The notes under the pieces were generated by a model. That model saw only the letters and a list, made by a program, of their open reading frames with translations, had not been told where the DNA came from and ran no database searches. The position numbers and the translations under genes were made by a program. A stretch of DNA of 64,000 bases from positions 1,984,001 to 2,048,000 of the forward strand of contig SADC01001204.1 in the NCBI GenBank assembly GCA_004194705.1. Direction: 5' to 3'. Shown one piece after another: positions 55,297 through 64,000 of the stretch. The stretch is from Ditylenchus dipsaci. Taxonomy: Eukaryota; Nematoda; Chromadorea; Rhabditida; Anguinidae. Position 1 is the stretch's first letter. Each line of letters begins with the position of its first letter.

Positions 55297-57117
55297 GCCG
55301 ATGTAGATGCTAGACTTTTGGCTCAAAATTTCATTAACAACTCCATTACTACTTCACTGCTGAAACAAAACCATAAAAGAACAACAACAAAATTTGGTGA
55401 AATCATCACAAAGAAACTTAATCCTCCCATAATTCCTGAATCATCACCACTTTTCAACACAAACGACGATTCCAGGAGAAGTGTTTAGCCAAACTCAAAT
55501 AAACGGCAAAAATCAGCCTAGCTTGACTGAAACTTCAGCAAGTTTCTTGACTCAATACCATTACCTGACCAGATTCCTGAATTCGGAGCAGAAAAAAGCA
55601 CTTGGGAGCCGAGTAAATCCTTAAAATCTATGAAAGGATTACAAAATGATCAGAAGTCACAGTTGGGAAAAAATGAAACTTTTTCCAATCAAAACCTTAT
55701 TTGGTGAAAGAAAAACTCTATGGCAAGAAGCAAGACAACTCTATTTTGAAAATTCTAACCATTTGTCGAAGGACAAAGCTGAAGGTCTTTTTGCTTGCGT
55801 AAGATTTACAGCAAATATTTTATGCATTTTAAATGACCATTACTGTCTACGACTAAGAGTATTTCGTATTTTGAATTGGCGGGGGCAGCTTTTTGACTCC
55901 GAAATTTATTTGAAAATAAACCAACGAAAAATAGCAGAGCTTCGAAGAGAAATCAACCAAAAAAAGCCTATTTTTAATTGTAAAAATACTTCAAAAACAT
56001 CCCATGCCAGTTCAAACATTGAAATACTCGTGATCGTGGACGGTAAAGATGCTTTCACAATGAGTCTCGGACTCAGGGCGCGACTTGAGGTTTTTGGCTG
56101 TAACTTTTTTTCTGATTGAGAAAAAAATTCTGTTACAGTCGACTCTCGATTTAGTGTACACCTCGGTTTAGTGTACACCTGGATTAAATAAATTTGGCCG
56201 GCGGTTAATTAAAATGACTAGAATGAACCCTCGATTTGGTGTACACCTGGAGCCGGTCCCCAGGGTGTACACTAAATCGGGAGTTGACTGTAGTACCATT
56301 TTGTAGCTATGAGACTCAGACCTAGTGTCAGACTCAGTGTCATACTGGGTATTTGTATGCAAAATTTTTAACTCACATTTTGATTGTGAATAGCTCATTT
56401 TGAGGCACTAAATCTAGCTACAAAATGGTACTAACAGAATTTGTTTCTCAATCAAAAACAAGTTACAGCCAAAAATACCTCAAGTAGCGCTCTGAGTCCG
56501 AAACTCATTGTGAAAGCAGTTTAATGGTCTCTCGAAAATTTATAATTTAGGAAGCTGACTTGCGATGATAAAGAATGAAGTGATAACTTTAGAAGAAGAT
56601 GAAGAAGAATTACAAAATTGTGGTCTAATGATGAAACTCTAGAAAATTATTCCACCATAATCTATCTAAACATCAGACATTTTAGAAAGTCTCCCACTAG
56701 TACAGCCTAATCATCTGAAAAAATTGTTCTATTTCGCCATCACATCCGAAGCCCTGGATGGGATCAACTGTTGAAAAAAGTGCAAAGACAGCAGAAGCCA
56801 GTCGACAACAACCAGCCCCATTTCTGGATCCAGAACTTGCAGAAATTCTTCCACCGAAAACTCCTATTTGGAGTGATTGGCTAGAATCTTGAACACACTT
56901 GACAAAGAAAAAGATGCAACTAAAAATAAAGAAAGTAAAAATCCAGTTGACTGTGACAATCAAAACCAAACAACTGCCAACTGTCAGGAACAGCCAAAAA
57001 GTGTTTTAGAAAAAGAAAATATTCATCAGAACAACAGTACATAGAACAAGTTGAGAGTATGAGAATAAAACCCTGCTACAACTCTAATTTTACTTTGCTT
57101 TTGAAACCATGTATAAG
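55297..57117 (+). pseudogene. Broken hydrophilic coding region, family unknown
   Basis: After TTTCTGCAG at 55296 a frame reads DVDARLLAQNFINNSITTSL, TTTKFGEIITKKLNPPIIPE and SSPLFNTN. It then shifts to TTIPGEVFSQTQINGKNQPS, then to SIPLPDQIPEFGAEKSTWEP, NDQKSQLGKNETF (to about 55720). After a hairpin insertion (56041-56520), 56740-57117 reads PKPWMGSTVEKSAKTAEASR, PELAEILPPKTPIWSDWLE, and, one base over, LNTLDKEKDATKNKESKNPV. It shifts again to YSSEQQYIEQVESMRIKPCY and ends at a good donor (ATAA|GTAAGT, 57117). Asn/Lys/Ser-rich and likely disordered. At least four frame changes, several beside A runs. A 157-codon frame at 55646-56119 crosses this region in another frame and is probably spurious. 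Confidence 0.45.
56041..56520. repeat. 480-bp hairpin with a nested CAGT-family element
   Basis: Outer arms: AAAGATGCTTTCACAATGAG... and ...CTCATTGTGAAAGCAGTTT, with GTTTTTGGCTGTAACTT inverted inside. The left arm is followed by the complete element 56136-56290 (CAGTCGACTCTCGATTTAG, word TGTACACCT; right GAGTTGACTG, TA-flanked). Confidence 0.85.
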
Positions 57118-57147
57118 TAAGTATTAGTTTTCTTATATATTTATATG

Positions 57148-57660
57148 GCTATACACCGAAATATACGCGCCAATTCGGTACGTGTTCGTTTTGTACGAAA
57201 TTTTTGTGCTGTTACAAAAAAATTACTTACCGAAATAACGCGTATTAAAAAATCTGGCGCTAGCACGCGAATAACCCCCTCCCCCCAGAAATCGACCTTT
57301 TAAAATTGCTGTAACTACCCTTGCATATAACAAGTTTAGGCTTAGCCCTTAGCTTGGGGTAGCCAGCGTACGAAAGTTAATAAAGAGTTTGCGCACATTT
57401 TCGGGGTGGCCCACACCGTGTGGGACATAAATTTGGGTACTTTTTACTAAAGTAAAAAAGGTGAAATCGTTGGGGGTATTCACTACTAGGGGTCAAAAAT
57501 CTCTTACCATTACCACCTTTTTCGTGCAGTCACCAAAAATTTCTTACTAAAAATCTCTTGTCGAAACAATTCTCATTAAAAAAATTTCGCACCAAAACAA
57601 CCGCGTACAAAACGACCAGGTACCAAATTGGCGCGTATATTTCGGTGTGCAGCCATTTAT
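57148..57660. repeat. TIR element, header GGCTGTACACCGAAATATAC
   Basis: Ends GGCTATACACCGAAATATAC GCGCCAATT and the inverse at 57620-57655 (AATTGGCGCGTATATTTCGG). Inner words are inverted loosely (TTCGTTTTGTACGAAA / GTACAAAACGACC). The middle holds a GCTTAGCCC...GGTAGCCAGCGTACG block shared with the TTGGTCCCCC family. Confidence 0.75.
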
Positions 57661-57689
57661 ATAGTAAAAATTAGTACAGCCAAACTTAA

Positions 57690-58110
57690 TTTACATATGC
57701 CAGTACAACTTTTTTTAAAAGTCGGTATTTGCTTCCAAACACTCGTGAGGTCACTTCTAGAAGTTGACGAGCATTTTCATCACTTTAACTAATGAAAATT
57801 TGATTAACGATCAAACGTTCAAACAAACCCTCGATAATGTCTGTAGCGCACTTCAAGAGTTACAAGGCCTATGTTACAGAATTATTTTGAAAATTTGAGT
57901 GTGAGAAATGGTCTTTTAGAAAAAACAAACCGATTTATTTAATTAATGACCTAAAATCCAAAAAAAATTTGTTCATTTTTAAATAAATCGGTCTTTTTCG
58001 AAAGATTATATCTCAATACTCAGATTTTCAAAATTATTTCTGTAACCCAGGCCTTGTAGCTCTTCCAGTGCGCTACAAGAAAGCGTTGAGGTGTTGTTGA
58101 CTTGATCATA
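57690..58110. repeat. Diverged copy of the 10339-11261 hairpin core
   Basis: Arms share TTTTCATCACTTTAACT, CTTCAAGAGTTACAAGGCC / GGCCTTGTAGCTCTTCCAG and ATTATTTTGAAAAT, as in the 10339 element, but the GGTGTCTCAAAAG ends are missing. Confidence 0.7.
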
Positions 58111-58115
58111 ATATA

Positions 58116-58290
58116 TTAGGTTGGCGGATAAGTTTCCGGATGGCCAGGAAATAGGCGCACTCCATGGCGCTCATGATCATCATATGAGATCCAATTCTTG
58201 TCGCATGTTATAATATTGTCGAGAAACGAGAGTTTGGCGACCTCTATCAGATAATCTGGTCGCAATTTCTGCACGTTTTTTTAAGGTAAC
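58116..58290 (-). mobile_element. mariner transposon remnant
   Basis: The end TTAGGTTGGCGGATAAGTTT next to TA is a typical mariner terminus. Reading inward on the minus strand, the transposase fragment LSFLDNIITCDKNWISYDDH appears (the Asp-containing T-x-D-E-x-W-I-x-Y region; the usual DEKW is DKNW here), followed by a stop near the terminus. Only this end remains; about 170 bp. Fossil. Confidence 0.8.
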
Positions 58291-58639
58291 TGTAACCTCC
58301 TAAAGTTGACGACTTCCCATTTTTTGACTTTACAGATGCGCCCAGATCTCGATTGTCTTTGAATATCAAATTTCGCTTTTTAAATTTGAGAACTACTCAT
58401 AAGCTGTTGTTCTTGGCAGAGTTCCCGCTTTTTTCGATTGATGGGTGCTGCCACAGTGTCTTATTTGCTGCAGCCTAAACCAAATTTCAGTAGTTCTCAA
58501 ATAATACGTTGACTTTTTTCGGCTAAATTGAACCTGAGCCGCAACCCCCCTCCCCCACTCACTTGAACATTGAAACTTGACCCGTCATACTAGTTTAAAA
58601 CTTTTGAATTTGAAGCTTTTTTTCGGTGTTTTTTAATAT

Positions 58640-58862
58640 CAATTGCCAAAGTTTAGGAAACACATGCAGTGGTAGCCAACAGTCTAGCAGCAGTTACACA
58701 AACAAATGTGTGTCCTGGCAGTGCCTGTCACATCTACAGCTAATAAAGAGCAGAAAGCTCAGCCAGAAAACTCAAAGCGAAGAAGAAAAGGCGAAGACAA
58801 AACAGAAAGCGGCAGCTAAAAAACAAATGCAAAACACATTTCATGATGGTGTGAATGAGTGA
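58640..58862 (+). CDS. Possible terminal exon, Lys/Gln-rich tail
   Basis: The frame ends KLSQKTQSEEEKAKTKQK, AAAKKQMQNTFHDGVNE-stop, a charged helical tail. The part before 58740 (TCSGSQQSSSSYTNKC) competes with another frame (NSLAAVTQTNVCPGSACH), so the splice pattern is unclear. No domain is recognised. Confidence 0.25.
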
Positions 58863-59065
58863 ATGTATATTTTTTATTGCCTTCTCATGGTTTATCTCTT
58901 TTTGTAAACTTAACTTTGTGTAAATTTTTGTCTTTGAGTTTTAGAGAAAATTTGAGAAAAAATGTTTAACAAAGGGGAACAGAGGAATCAAGGCTTTTTT
59001 TCGGAGCCACCCTAACACGTTATAGACCAATACATGTATAACAGCTTTAATAAGTTATGAATAAG

Positions 59066-59146
59066 CCCCGATTCACTGTCACCCTCTATTCAACGTCACC
59101 TTAGGGCCAGTCCATGGAGATGACATTGAATAGAGGGTTTACTGTG
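59066..59146. repeat. Degenerate CAGT-family element, word CTATTCAACGTCACC
   Basis: GATTCACTGTCACCCTCTAT / inverse ACATTGAATAGAGGGTTTAC then ACTG. Short and decayed. Confidence 0.6.
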
Positions 59147-59297
59147 TTGTCAAAATTCAAATTTATTTTGTCTCCATGAGAAAAATTGCTGCCTGAAATA
59201 AAGTTCTCAAAATTTGACTAATTGGCATGGGCATGCTTTTTCAAAAGACAATTGATAGCAATTTTATTCAGGGCAGCCTTTTTCATTAGTTTATGTA

Positions 59298-59776
59298 CAG
59301 GGTGGCGCAACATAAACGCATGAATGAATTTTCGCCATAACTTTTTAATTTGCTGTACTTTGACGAGATCTTTTTTTTATTCGAAAGCTGAACATCAGTT
59401 TGGCTGAACGCCAACATCAAGTTGGATTTTTGGGTTTGGTTGATTGGATGATGAATTTGGTTATATTTTTGCTGCAGACAGTTCGAATGGAAGGAAAAAC
59501 AGCGGAGGTAGTCGACTTCTTCAAAGCGAGCCTACGAAACTCGCCTCGAATACTGCCTAGAAGTGAATGGAAAGTACAGAACAGGAATATGAGTGAAATC
59601 ATTGTTATTTTTGTCCGTTAAAATGGGTGTGTTCAAATAAAAAATTCTTTGCATGTTTGGTGTCATTCGATTTCTCATTCATTCAGCTTTCGAATAAAAA
59701 AAGATCTCGTCAAAGTACCGCAAATTTAAAAAGTTACTGCGAAAATTCATTCATGCGTTTATGTTGCGCCACCCTG
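59298..59776. mobile_element. Tc1/mariner-type MITE, header CAGGGTGGCGCAA
   Basis: TA-flanked, 479 bp, with about 100-bp terminal inverted repeats (CAGGGTGGCGCAACATAAAC, TGAATGAATTTTCGC, GATCTTTTTTTATTCGAAAG). The 73-codon open frame inside (59400-59621) is probably a transposase scrap or chance. It shares only the first 13 bases and the AACTTTTTAAWTT block with 27146-28170. Confidence 0.85.
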
Positions 59777-59891
59777 TATTTGGTAGCTTTAAAAGTATTT
59801 TATTGAACGTCGTCTCTTTAATGTAATCGTTCTAGGATCCGGACTTTTTGTCCATTAATAAAATCAATTTTAACTAATATTCGGCTTAGCT

Positions 59892-61406
59892 AAATTGGGA
59901 AATATGGACAAATGAATTCTGCTATAATAAAGAGATAGGCTTGAAATGTGCCTATCTAGAAGATGGTCCTCGATCTGGTTATGTGTTTGAATAAATTGTA
60001 ATGTTAATAACACTTGCAAGTTTAGTAGTGGTTGAAGATGGCCATTCTAATGTGCACGTGATCAGCCTGCAGACTGATAAGCTATGTGACACAACTTTGG
60101 CCCAATCGCTGTAAATGTTCACTCCATAATAATCACAAACTTTCTTTTAGAAACTTAATTTAAAGTAACCTTCTGGTAACAGTCCTTGGTCTTGGTCGAT
60201 GTCAAGGTCGATTTTTTTACTTCTTTTGTGACCATAGATTTTTTCTAGTAATTTTTTTTTTATACCAAACAGCAGCTTAAAGTCTAAGTTTCTTTTACAT
60301 CAAAATTATTAAAAAACGTAACAAAAATGTGTGTAACAGTTGAAAAGTTGGATGTTGGTCGTAGTCATGTCGAGTATACCTCGACCGCGCTTATGACCAA
60401 CCGCCAACTTTTAAACTATTTCACATACTATTGTCATATGAATTAAAAACTTGCCCCCCCCCCCACACGAAAACAGCTCCTCGGGAATACCTCCAAATAC
60501 TTTTTAGGCTTAGCAATTAGCGTAGCCCTTGAGCTCAGGCTTTGGCCTTGGCTGAAGGACAATTTCAGCATTTTTAAAAAAGAAGTATGGTTTTAGGGTA
60601 CCAGAAAATTTATTGGGGAGGGGTTATTAACAAGTAGGGTCAAAACTTTTTGATGTAGAAGAAATCTAAGTTTATAAAGCTATCTTTGGTATAAAATCAT
60701 ACTAGAAAAATTTATCTCTGGTCACAAAAGAAGTTCAAAAAAGTCGACCTTGACATCGACCAAGACCAAGGAGTGTAACCATAGCCTAATAATTTTTATA
60801 GAACACCCAGGAGTCCGATTGTAATGACGTCAACGACCTTCTAGACTACCAAAAATATTGCAATGCAAGCACTTCAAAATCTTATTCCTACGATCTTGTT
60901 TCTACAATGGCTAAGATATGCTCTGCTTTTGAGTTGAGCTTCCTCCAAGTCAAGCACTCACAACCTGTGGCCTTCACTCCAAACACCAACCAATACATTC
61001 CACACACCTTGCCCATCATTTGTGTTGTTCAGGTTGAGCATATCTATAAAGTAGTATATTATTCCCCACCTCACTGGAAAGTCTTCACTTATATTCCCTG
61101 TATCCACCACAATTTTAATACACATTCCCAGGCAATATCTTAATTTCTTATCATTTTGTCAAATAAGTGGTCTAATTTCAGATGTTCAACTTACTAATTC
61201 ACCAAATGTGCAATTGTACAAATGCTTCGCTTCAAGGTCAATATTTCCTCTGCTTCGACCCATCTTATTTTGGCAGACAAAAATTTCTGCTGTATGTGCC
61301 ACTAGACTCTTTGCTAAAAGCAGATAATTTTTCAAGTATTTCTACGAAAGTTAGTAAAGTCAATGATGTCAAACCATCTGAAAATGAACAAGGCTGTGGG
61401 AGCTAA
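59892..61406 (+). CDS. Putative exons of an unrecognised gene interrupted by a hairpin element
   Basis: Coding-like stretches on the plus strand after acceptor-like TAG sites. 59892-59990 (WEIWTNEFCYNKEIGLKCAY, EDGPRSGYVFE). 60030-60112 (VEDGHSNVHVISLQTDKLCD). 60802-61032 or 61142 (NTQESDCNDVNDLLDYQKYC, VSTMAKICSAFELSFLQV, PHTLPIICVVQ, with a CAG|GTTGAG donor possible at 61033). After CTAATTTCAG, 61182-61406 reads CNCTNASLQGQYFLCFDPSY, LLYVPLDSLLKADNF and a hydrophilic end, GCGS-stop. The two last exons join in phase 0. Cysteine content suggests an extracellular protein, but no signal peptide or domain was recognised. The first two stretches may be unrelated. Confidence 0.35.
60172..60788. 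repeat. TIR hairpin, word GGTCTTGGTCGATGTCAAGG
   Basis: The left CCTTGGTCTTGGTCGATGTC and the right GACATCGACCAAGACCAAGG are inverted, as are TTTTGTGACCATAGATTTT / inverse and a central GACCAACCGCCAACTTTT pair. It lies between the coding-like stretches of the 59.9-61.4 kb gene. Confidence 0.8.
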
Positions 61407-61574
61407 CAGAAAAATGGTGCCAAGGAAAAATGAGCAATTTAGACTACTTGCTAAGACTCAACGAATTTGCTGGTAGAATAAATATTTATATTAATTTTAA
61501 AAAATGGTTGATTTTTAGGCCGAGTTCGCGGAGACAGATGTCGCCACCCTATAGTGTAAGTTGTTATCAAGTAT

Positions 61575-62420
61575 AATTGGACAGGGGTCCATTCGAGACA
61601 AATCTGATTCTAGACGGTCCAATCGAGACCGTCGATTTGAGACGCTTTTTTCTAGCTTTTATAACTTTTGATAAAAAATATGCAATTTTTGAAAAAAAAA
61701 TCATAGATTATCACACTTTAATACTAAAAATTCTTCCTGAATCTGAATCCGCTGAGATCAAGTTACAATGATTAGTTGGAATTGAGATACAGTTAAACCT
61801 CGCTATAGTGCACCCCAAAGTTCGTTCCCGCCTAGTGTCCGACATTTTTGAGACCTCTTTTGGAATGTTTTCGTCAATTTGTTTTGACAGTCTGGTCGCA
61901 AATATCGTAAGGATTCCGATTTTGCCGATTGTTTTGTGTTTTACGTTTCTAACCCAAATGTTGTTTGCTTTTCAAAAACCGATTGGCAAAATCGGAATCT
62001 TACGATATTTGGGGACAAGACTGTCAGAACAGAATGGATAAAAGAGTTTAAAAATTAGGTTAAAAAAGTTGTCGGACCCTAGGCATGAACGAAACTTTCA
62101 GGGGAGTGCCACTATAGCGAGGTTCAACTGCATAGCTGTTTTTGGCTTGACCACCCAAAAAAATTATCACCACTTACCCACTTGAAAATATTTCATTCAC
62201 CTCTGTTTTTTTCTCGATCTGATCTTAACGATTCGGATCCAAGAAGACATTTTGCTGTTTTAGATTGGTATTTTCTGTAAAAAAAATTCTCTAAAAATTG
62301 GACTTTTTTTCATCAAAAGTCCGAAAACATTAAAAAAGTGTCTCGAATAGACCGTCTCGGGTCGTACCTATCTCGAATCGACCGTCTCGAATCAGATATG
62401 TCTCGAATCGTACCTTTACG
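61575..62420. repeat. TIR element, word GTCTCGAATCGACC, holding a CAGT-family element
   Basis: Left GGTCCATTCGAGACAAATCT, CCAATCGAGACCGTC; right GACCGTCTCGAATCAGATAT, TGTCTCGAATCGTACC. Nested inside is 61790-62130, TA-flanked CAGTTAAACCTCGCTATAG / inverse, with arms of the 15691 type. Confidence 0.75.
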
Positions 62421-63184
62421 ATATTATTAGCACTTTATGTTATTACAAATTTGTAGACCTTGGGTAGTAGACTTTAGTAGTGAAACAGGTGGCTTTCAGC
62501 AGACTGGATATAGAACATAAGTAGACTTGCGAAGCGTGTGCTCAACTAAATGAGCAATTCTCTAGTATATCAGGGGCTTATCATGTGCCAGAACTACTCT
62601 CCGGTATTATTTAAAGATTTTAAAACACTAAATAATTTTTTAAAATTTAAAAAGTGTTGGTACTTTTTCGGCTGACATCACACCTTCAATTTTTTTTTTT
62701 TGCTGAATTTTTCGCCCAGGTTAAATACATATTTTATTTACAAGCATACAACACAGCAATTTGACCCAAAATAAAACATATATCATTTCCAGCGAATTTT
62801 TCTTCTCCAGACGAAATCGAACATAGCTTTGGCAGACGGAGCGGGTGTGTGCCAAATTAGTGTGAAACGATAAATATTCATTCAAATCGCTTATAAAATG
62901 TGTAAAAACACAAAAAGGTGACGAGAAGCAGAGAGAGAGAAAAAAATGACAGCTCGAAAGCAGAAATAATTTAAAAATTTGAATTGAAACACACAAAAAT
63001 CCACAAATGCAAAAATTGAGGTGTGATGTCAGCCGAAGAAGTACGAAGTGTTTTTTATGCAATTTTTAAAACAAAAAAAAAACTTAGTTTAACAAGGAGA
63101 TTTCCGGCTGCTGAGTATGTTGAGCATGTCACAAAATCAGACGTAAAGCTTTTACGTGAATCTAGAGTCATTTTAGGCTATATA
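62421..63184. other. Intergenic stretch
   Basis: An inverted pair GGTACTTTTTCGGCTGACATCA (about 62657) and TGATGTCAGCCGAAGAAGTAC (about 63024) marks a hairpin of about 390 bp. The 113-codon minus frame here is Ser/Phe-rich and within the hairpin, so it is not called. Confidence 0.5.
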
Positions 63185-63300
63185 TAGTGTTGTCGAGTCG
63201 AGTACTCGAAATTGAGTAATTTCGAGCATTATTCGAATATTTCGAGTTTCGAACATCGAGTCGACTCGTTACTCAAAAATTTCGAGCACTCGACAATCTA
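63185..63300. repeat. TIR element, header TAGTGTTGTCGAG, word CGAGTACTCGAAA
   Basis: Ends TAGTGTTGTCGAGTCGAGTA and ATTTCGAGCACTCGACAATCTA. The words CGAGTCGACTCG and GTACTCGAAATT are reiterated. Third clear member of the TAGGGTTGTCGA header family. Confidence 0.75.
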
Positions 63301-63354
63301 CAGCTATATATGTCCTTGGTGCTTTGCGGTGACAGCTGTTGTAATAGCCGGGAA

Positions 63355-63500
63355 TTCTCGGCCAGCAAAAGCTTGAGACAATTCGAATTAAGACAATGAC
63401 GATTGATACAAAATCATCGGTCTGATCAGGCAAATGTTGCCGAATAAGACCGATGATTTTGTCTCAATCGTAATTGTCTCAATTTGAATTGTCCCAAGCT
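63355..63500. repeat. Hairpin, word GAGACAATTCGAATTAAGAC
   Basis: Left CTTGAGACAATTCGAATTAA, AATCATCGGTCT; right AGACCGATGATTTTGTCTCA, AATTTGAATTGTCCCAAG. About 145 bp. Confidence 0.8.
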
Positions 63501-63765
63501 GCCGCTGGCCGAACTCCTGTGTTGAAAGTAAAAGAAATTTTTCTCAAAAAAAATTGAAGTACGAAAAACATGTTCGTGCAGTATATAACCTTCGGGTACA
63601 ATGAAAACAAGGCTGCAGTCTGCAAACCTCAAAATTTTAGATATTTGTTATATGGCTTACAGAGCAAGAAGAGAGCCAAAAAAAGAGTTGTGCAAATATG
63701 TTCGCTCTTCGGTCGTGACTTGTTTGTTTCATATTTCTCTGTTATCATTGTTTTTCTAGTGGGTA

Positions 63766-64000
63766 CCTGAGGAATACCCACCAACAATTGCTCGGCTGTT
63801 CAGCTGGACTCCAGACGAGTGCATACCCGAGTTTTATGAAGATCCTCAAATATTCAAGTCTTTGCACAATGATATGGTCGACTTGGGCACACCAGATTGG
63901 ATCACATCTCCTGGTCAACATAACAAGTCTCAGCTGATAAATTTTAAGAGTCTTTTTTAGAAGACTTTATTGTTTGGCACAGAGACAGAATGGAGTCGGA
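63766..64000 (+). CDS. BEACH-domain protein exon (WDR81/FAN-like), runs to the window edge
   Basis: After TTTTTCTAG at 63759 the exon reads [19 protein letters not shown], then [30 protein letters not shown][YF]-x-D-P-x-I-F-x-S-[IL]-H is the hallmark of BEACH domains, and the spacing fits the WDR81/FAN subgroup. These proteins act on endosomal and autophagic membrane traffic. The frame meets TAG at 63958-63960; a GT at about 63931 with a TTTTTTAG acceptor may define a short intron, or the exon is damaged. Upstream exons should lie at lower coordinates but were not recognised; the rest is outside the window. Confidence 0.75.

Noticed and set aside
55906..56178. 90-codon minus frame
   Set aside because: Shadow of the hairpin arm and the plus-strand coding stretch.
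62721..63062. 113-codon minus frame rich in Phe/Ser/Leu
   Set aside because: It lies inside an inverted-repeat pair (62657/63024) and has low-complexity composition.

Overview
The window looks like an animal nuclear genome, most likely a free-living nematode. Introns are often short (about 45-60 bp) and end in TTTTAG or TTTCAG. The recognisable genes belong to families expanded in nematodes: C-type lectins behind a thrombospondin-like CSxxCGxCG module, serpentine chemoreceptors, and a UDP-glycosyltransferase. No prokaryotic operon, CRISPR array, rRNA gene or convincing functional tRNA was seen. DNA is AT-rich, and most of the non-coding space is hairpin-forming transposon debris.

Layout. 1-3295: a GC-richer, frame-shifting coding-like block with an extreme one-strand excess of the pentamer TCCAG. 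5.9-24.9 kb, minus strand: three tandem C-type lectin (CLEC) copies. The lowest-coordinate one is a truncated pseudogene. The middle one (9.3-13.1 kb) has a full six-exon structure but three frameshifts. The third (15.2-24.9 kb) is nearly intact but is stretched by a 6-kb stack of nested inverted repeats in one intron. 26.9-28.4 kb: an inverted-repeat element split by a Tc1/mariner-type transposon. 28.4-28.8 kb: two exons of a small protein, perhaps Rdx-fold. 29.35-31.9 kb: a seven-exon UDP-glycosyltransferase with frame lesions. 37.2-40.6 kb: a serpentine receptor with an exon split by a 1.9-kb element that carries its own spliced coding region. 42.96-44.27 kb: an intact two-exon secreted protein of unknown family (359 aa). 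47.4-47.8 kb: a small secreted arginine/glycine-rich peptide precursor. 51.6-52.1 kb: a chemoreceptor fragment. 54.1-57.1 kb: a two-finger zinc-finger gene and a broken hydrophilic gene. 59.9-61.4 kb: unrecognised exons. 63.77 kb to the end: a BEACH-domain exon.

Two themes cross the window. First, many inverted-repeat elements fall into a few families sharing a terminal header (for example TACCGTATTTTCTCTAATA, CAGTCRACCCTCGATTTA, TAGGGTTGTCGA, TTAAAGGRSCATACC, CAGGGTGGCGCAA). Behind the header each copy carries its own short word, repeated in both arms, that differs from copy to copy. Second, at least seven genes carry single-base frameshifts, several in or beside homopolymers. This is either widespread gene decay or residual indel error in a long-read assembly, so apparent pseudogenes here should be read with caution.

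The genes do not form a pathway. Lectins, receptors and a detoxifying UGT are typical of rapidly evolving environmental-response regions on nematode chromosome arms. All exon models below were made by eye from splice signals, reading-frame continuity and comparison among copies within the window.
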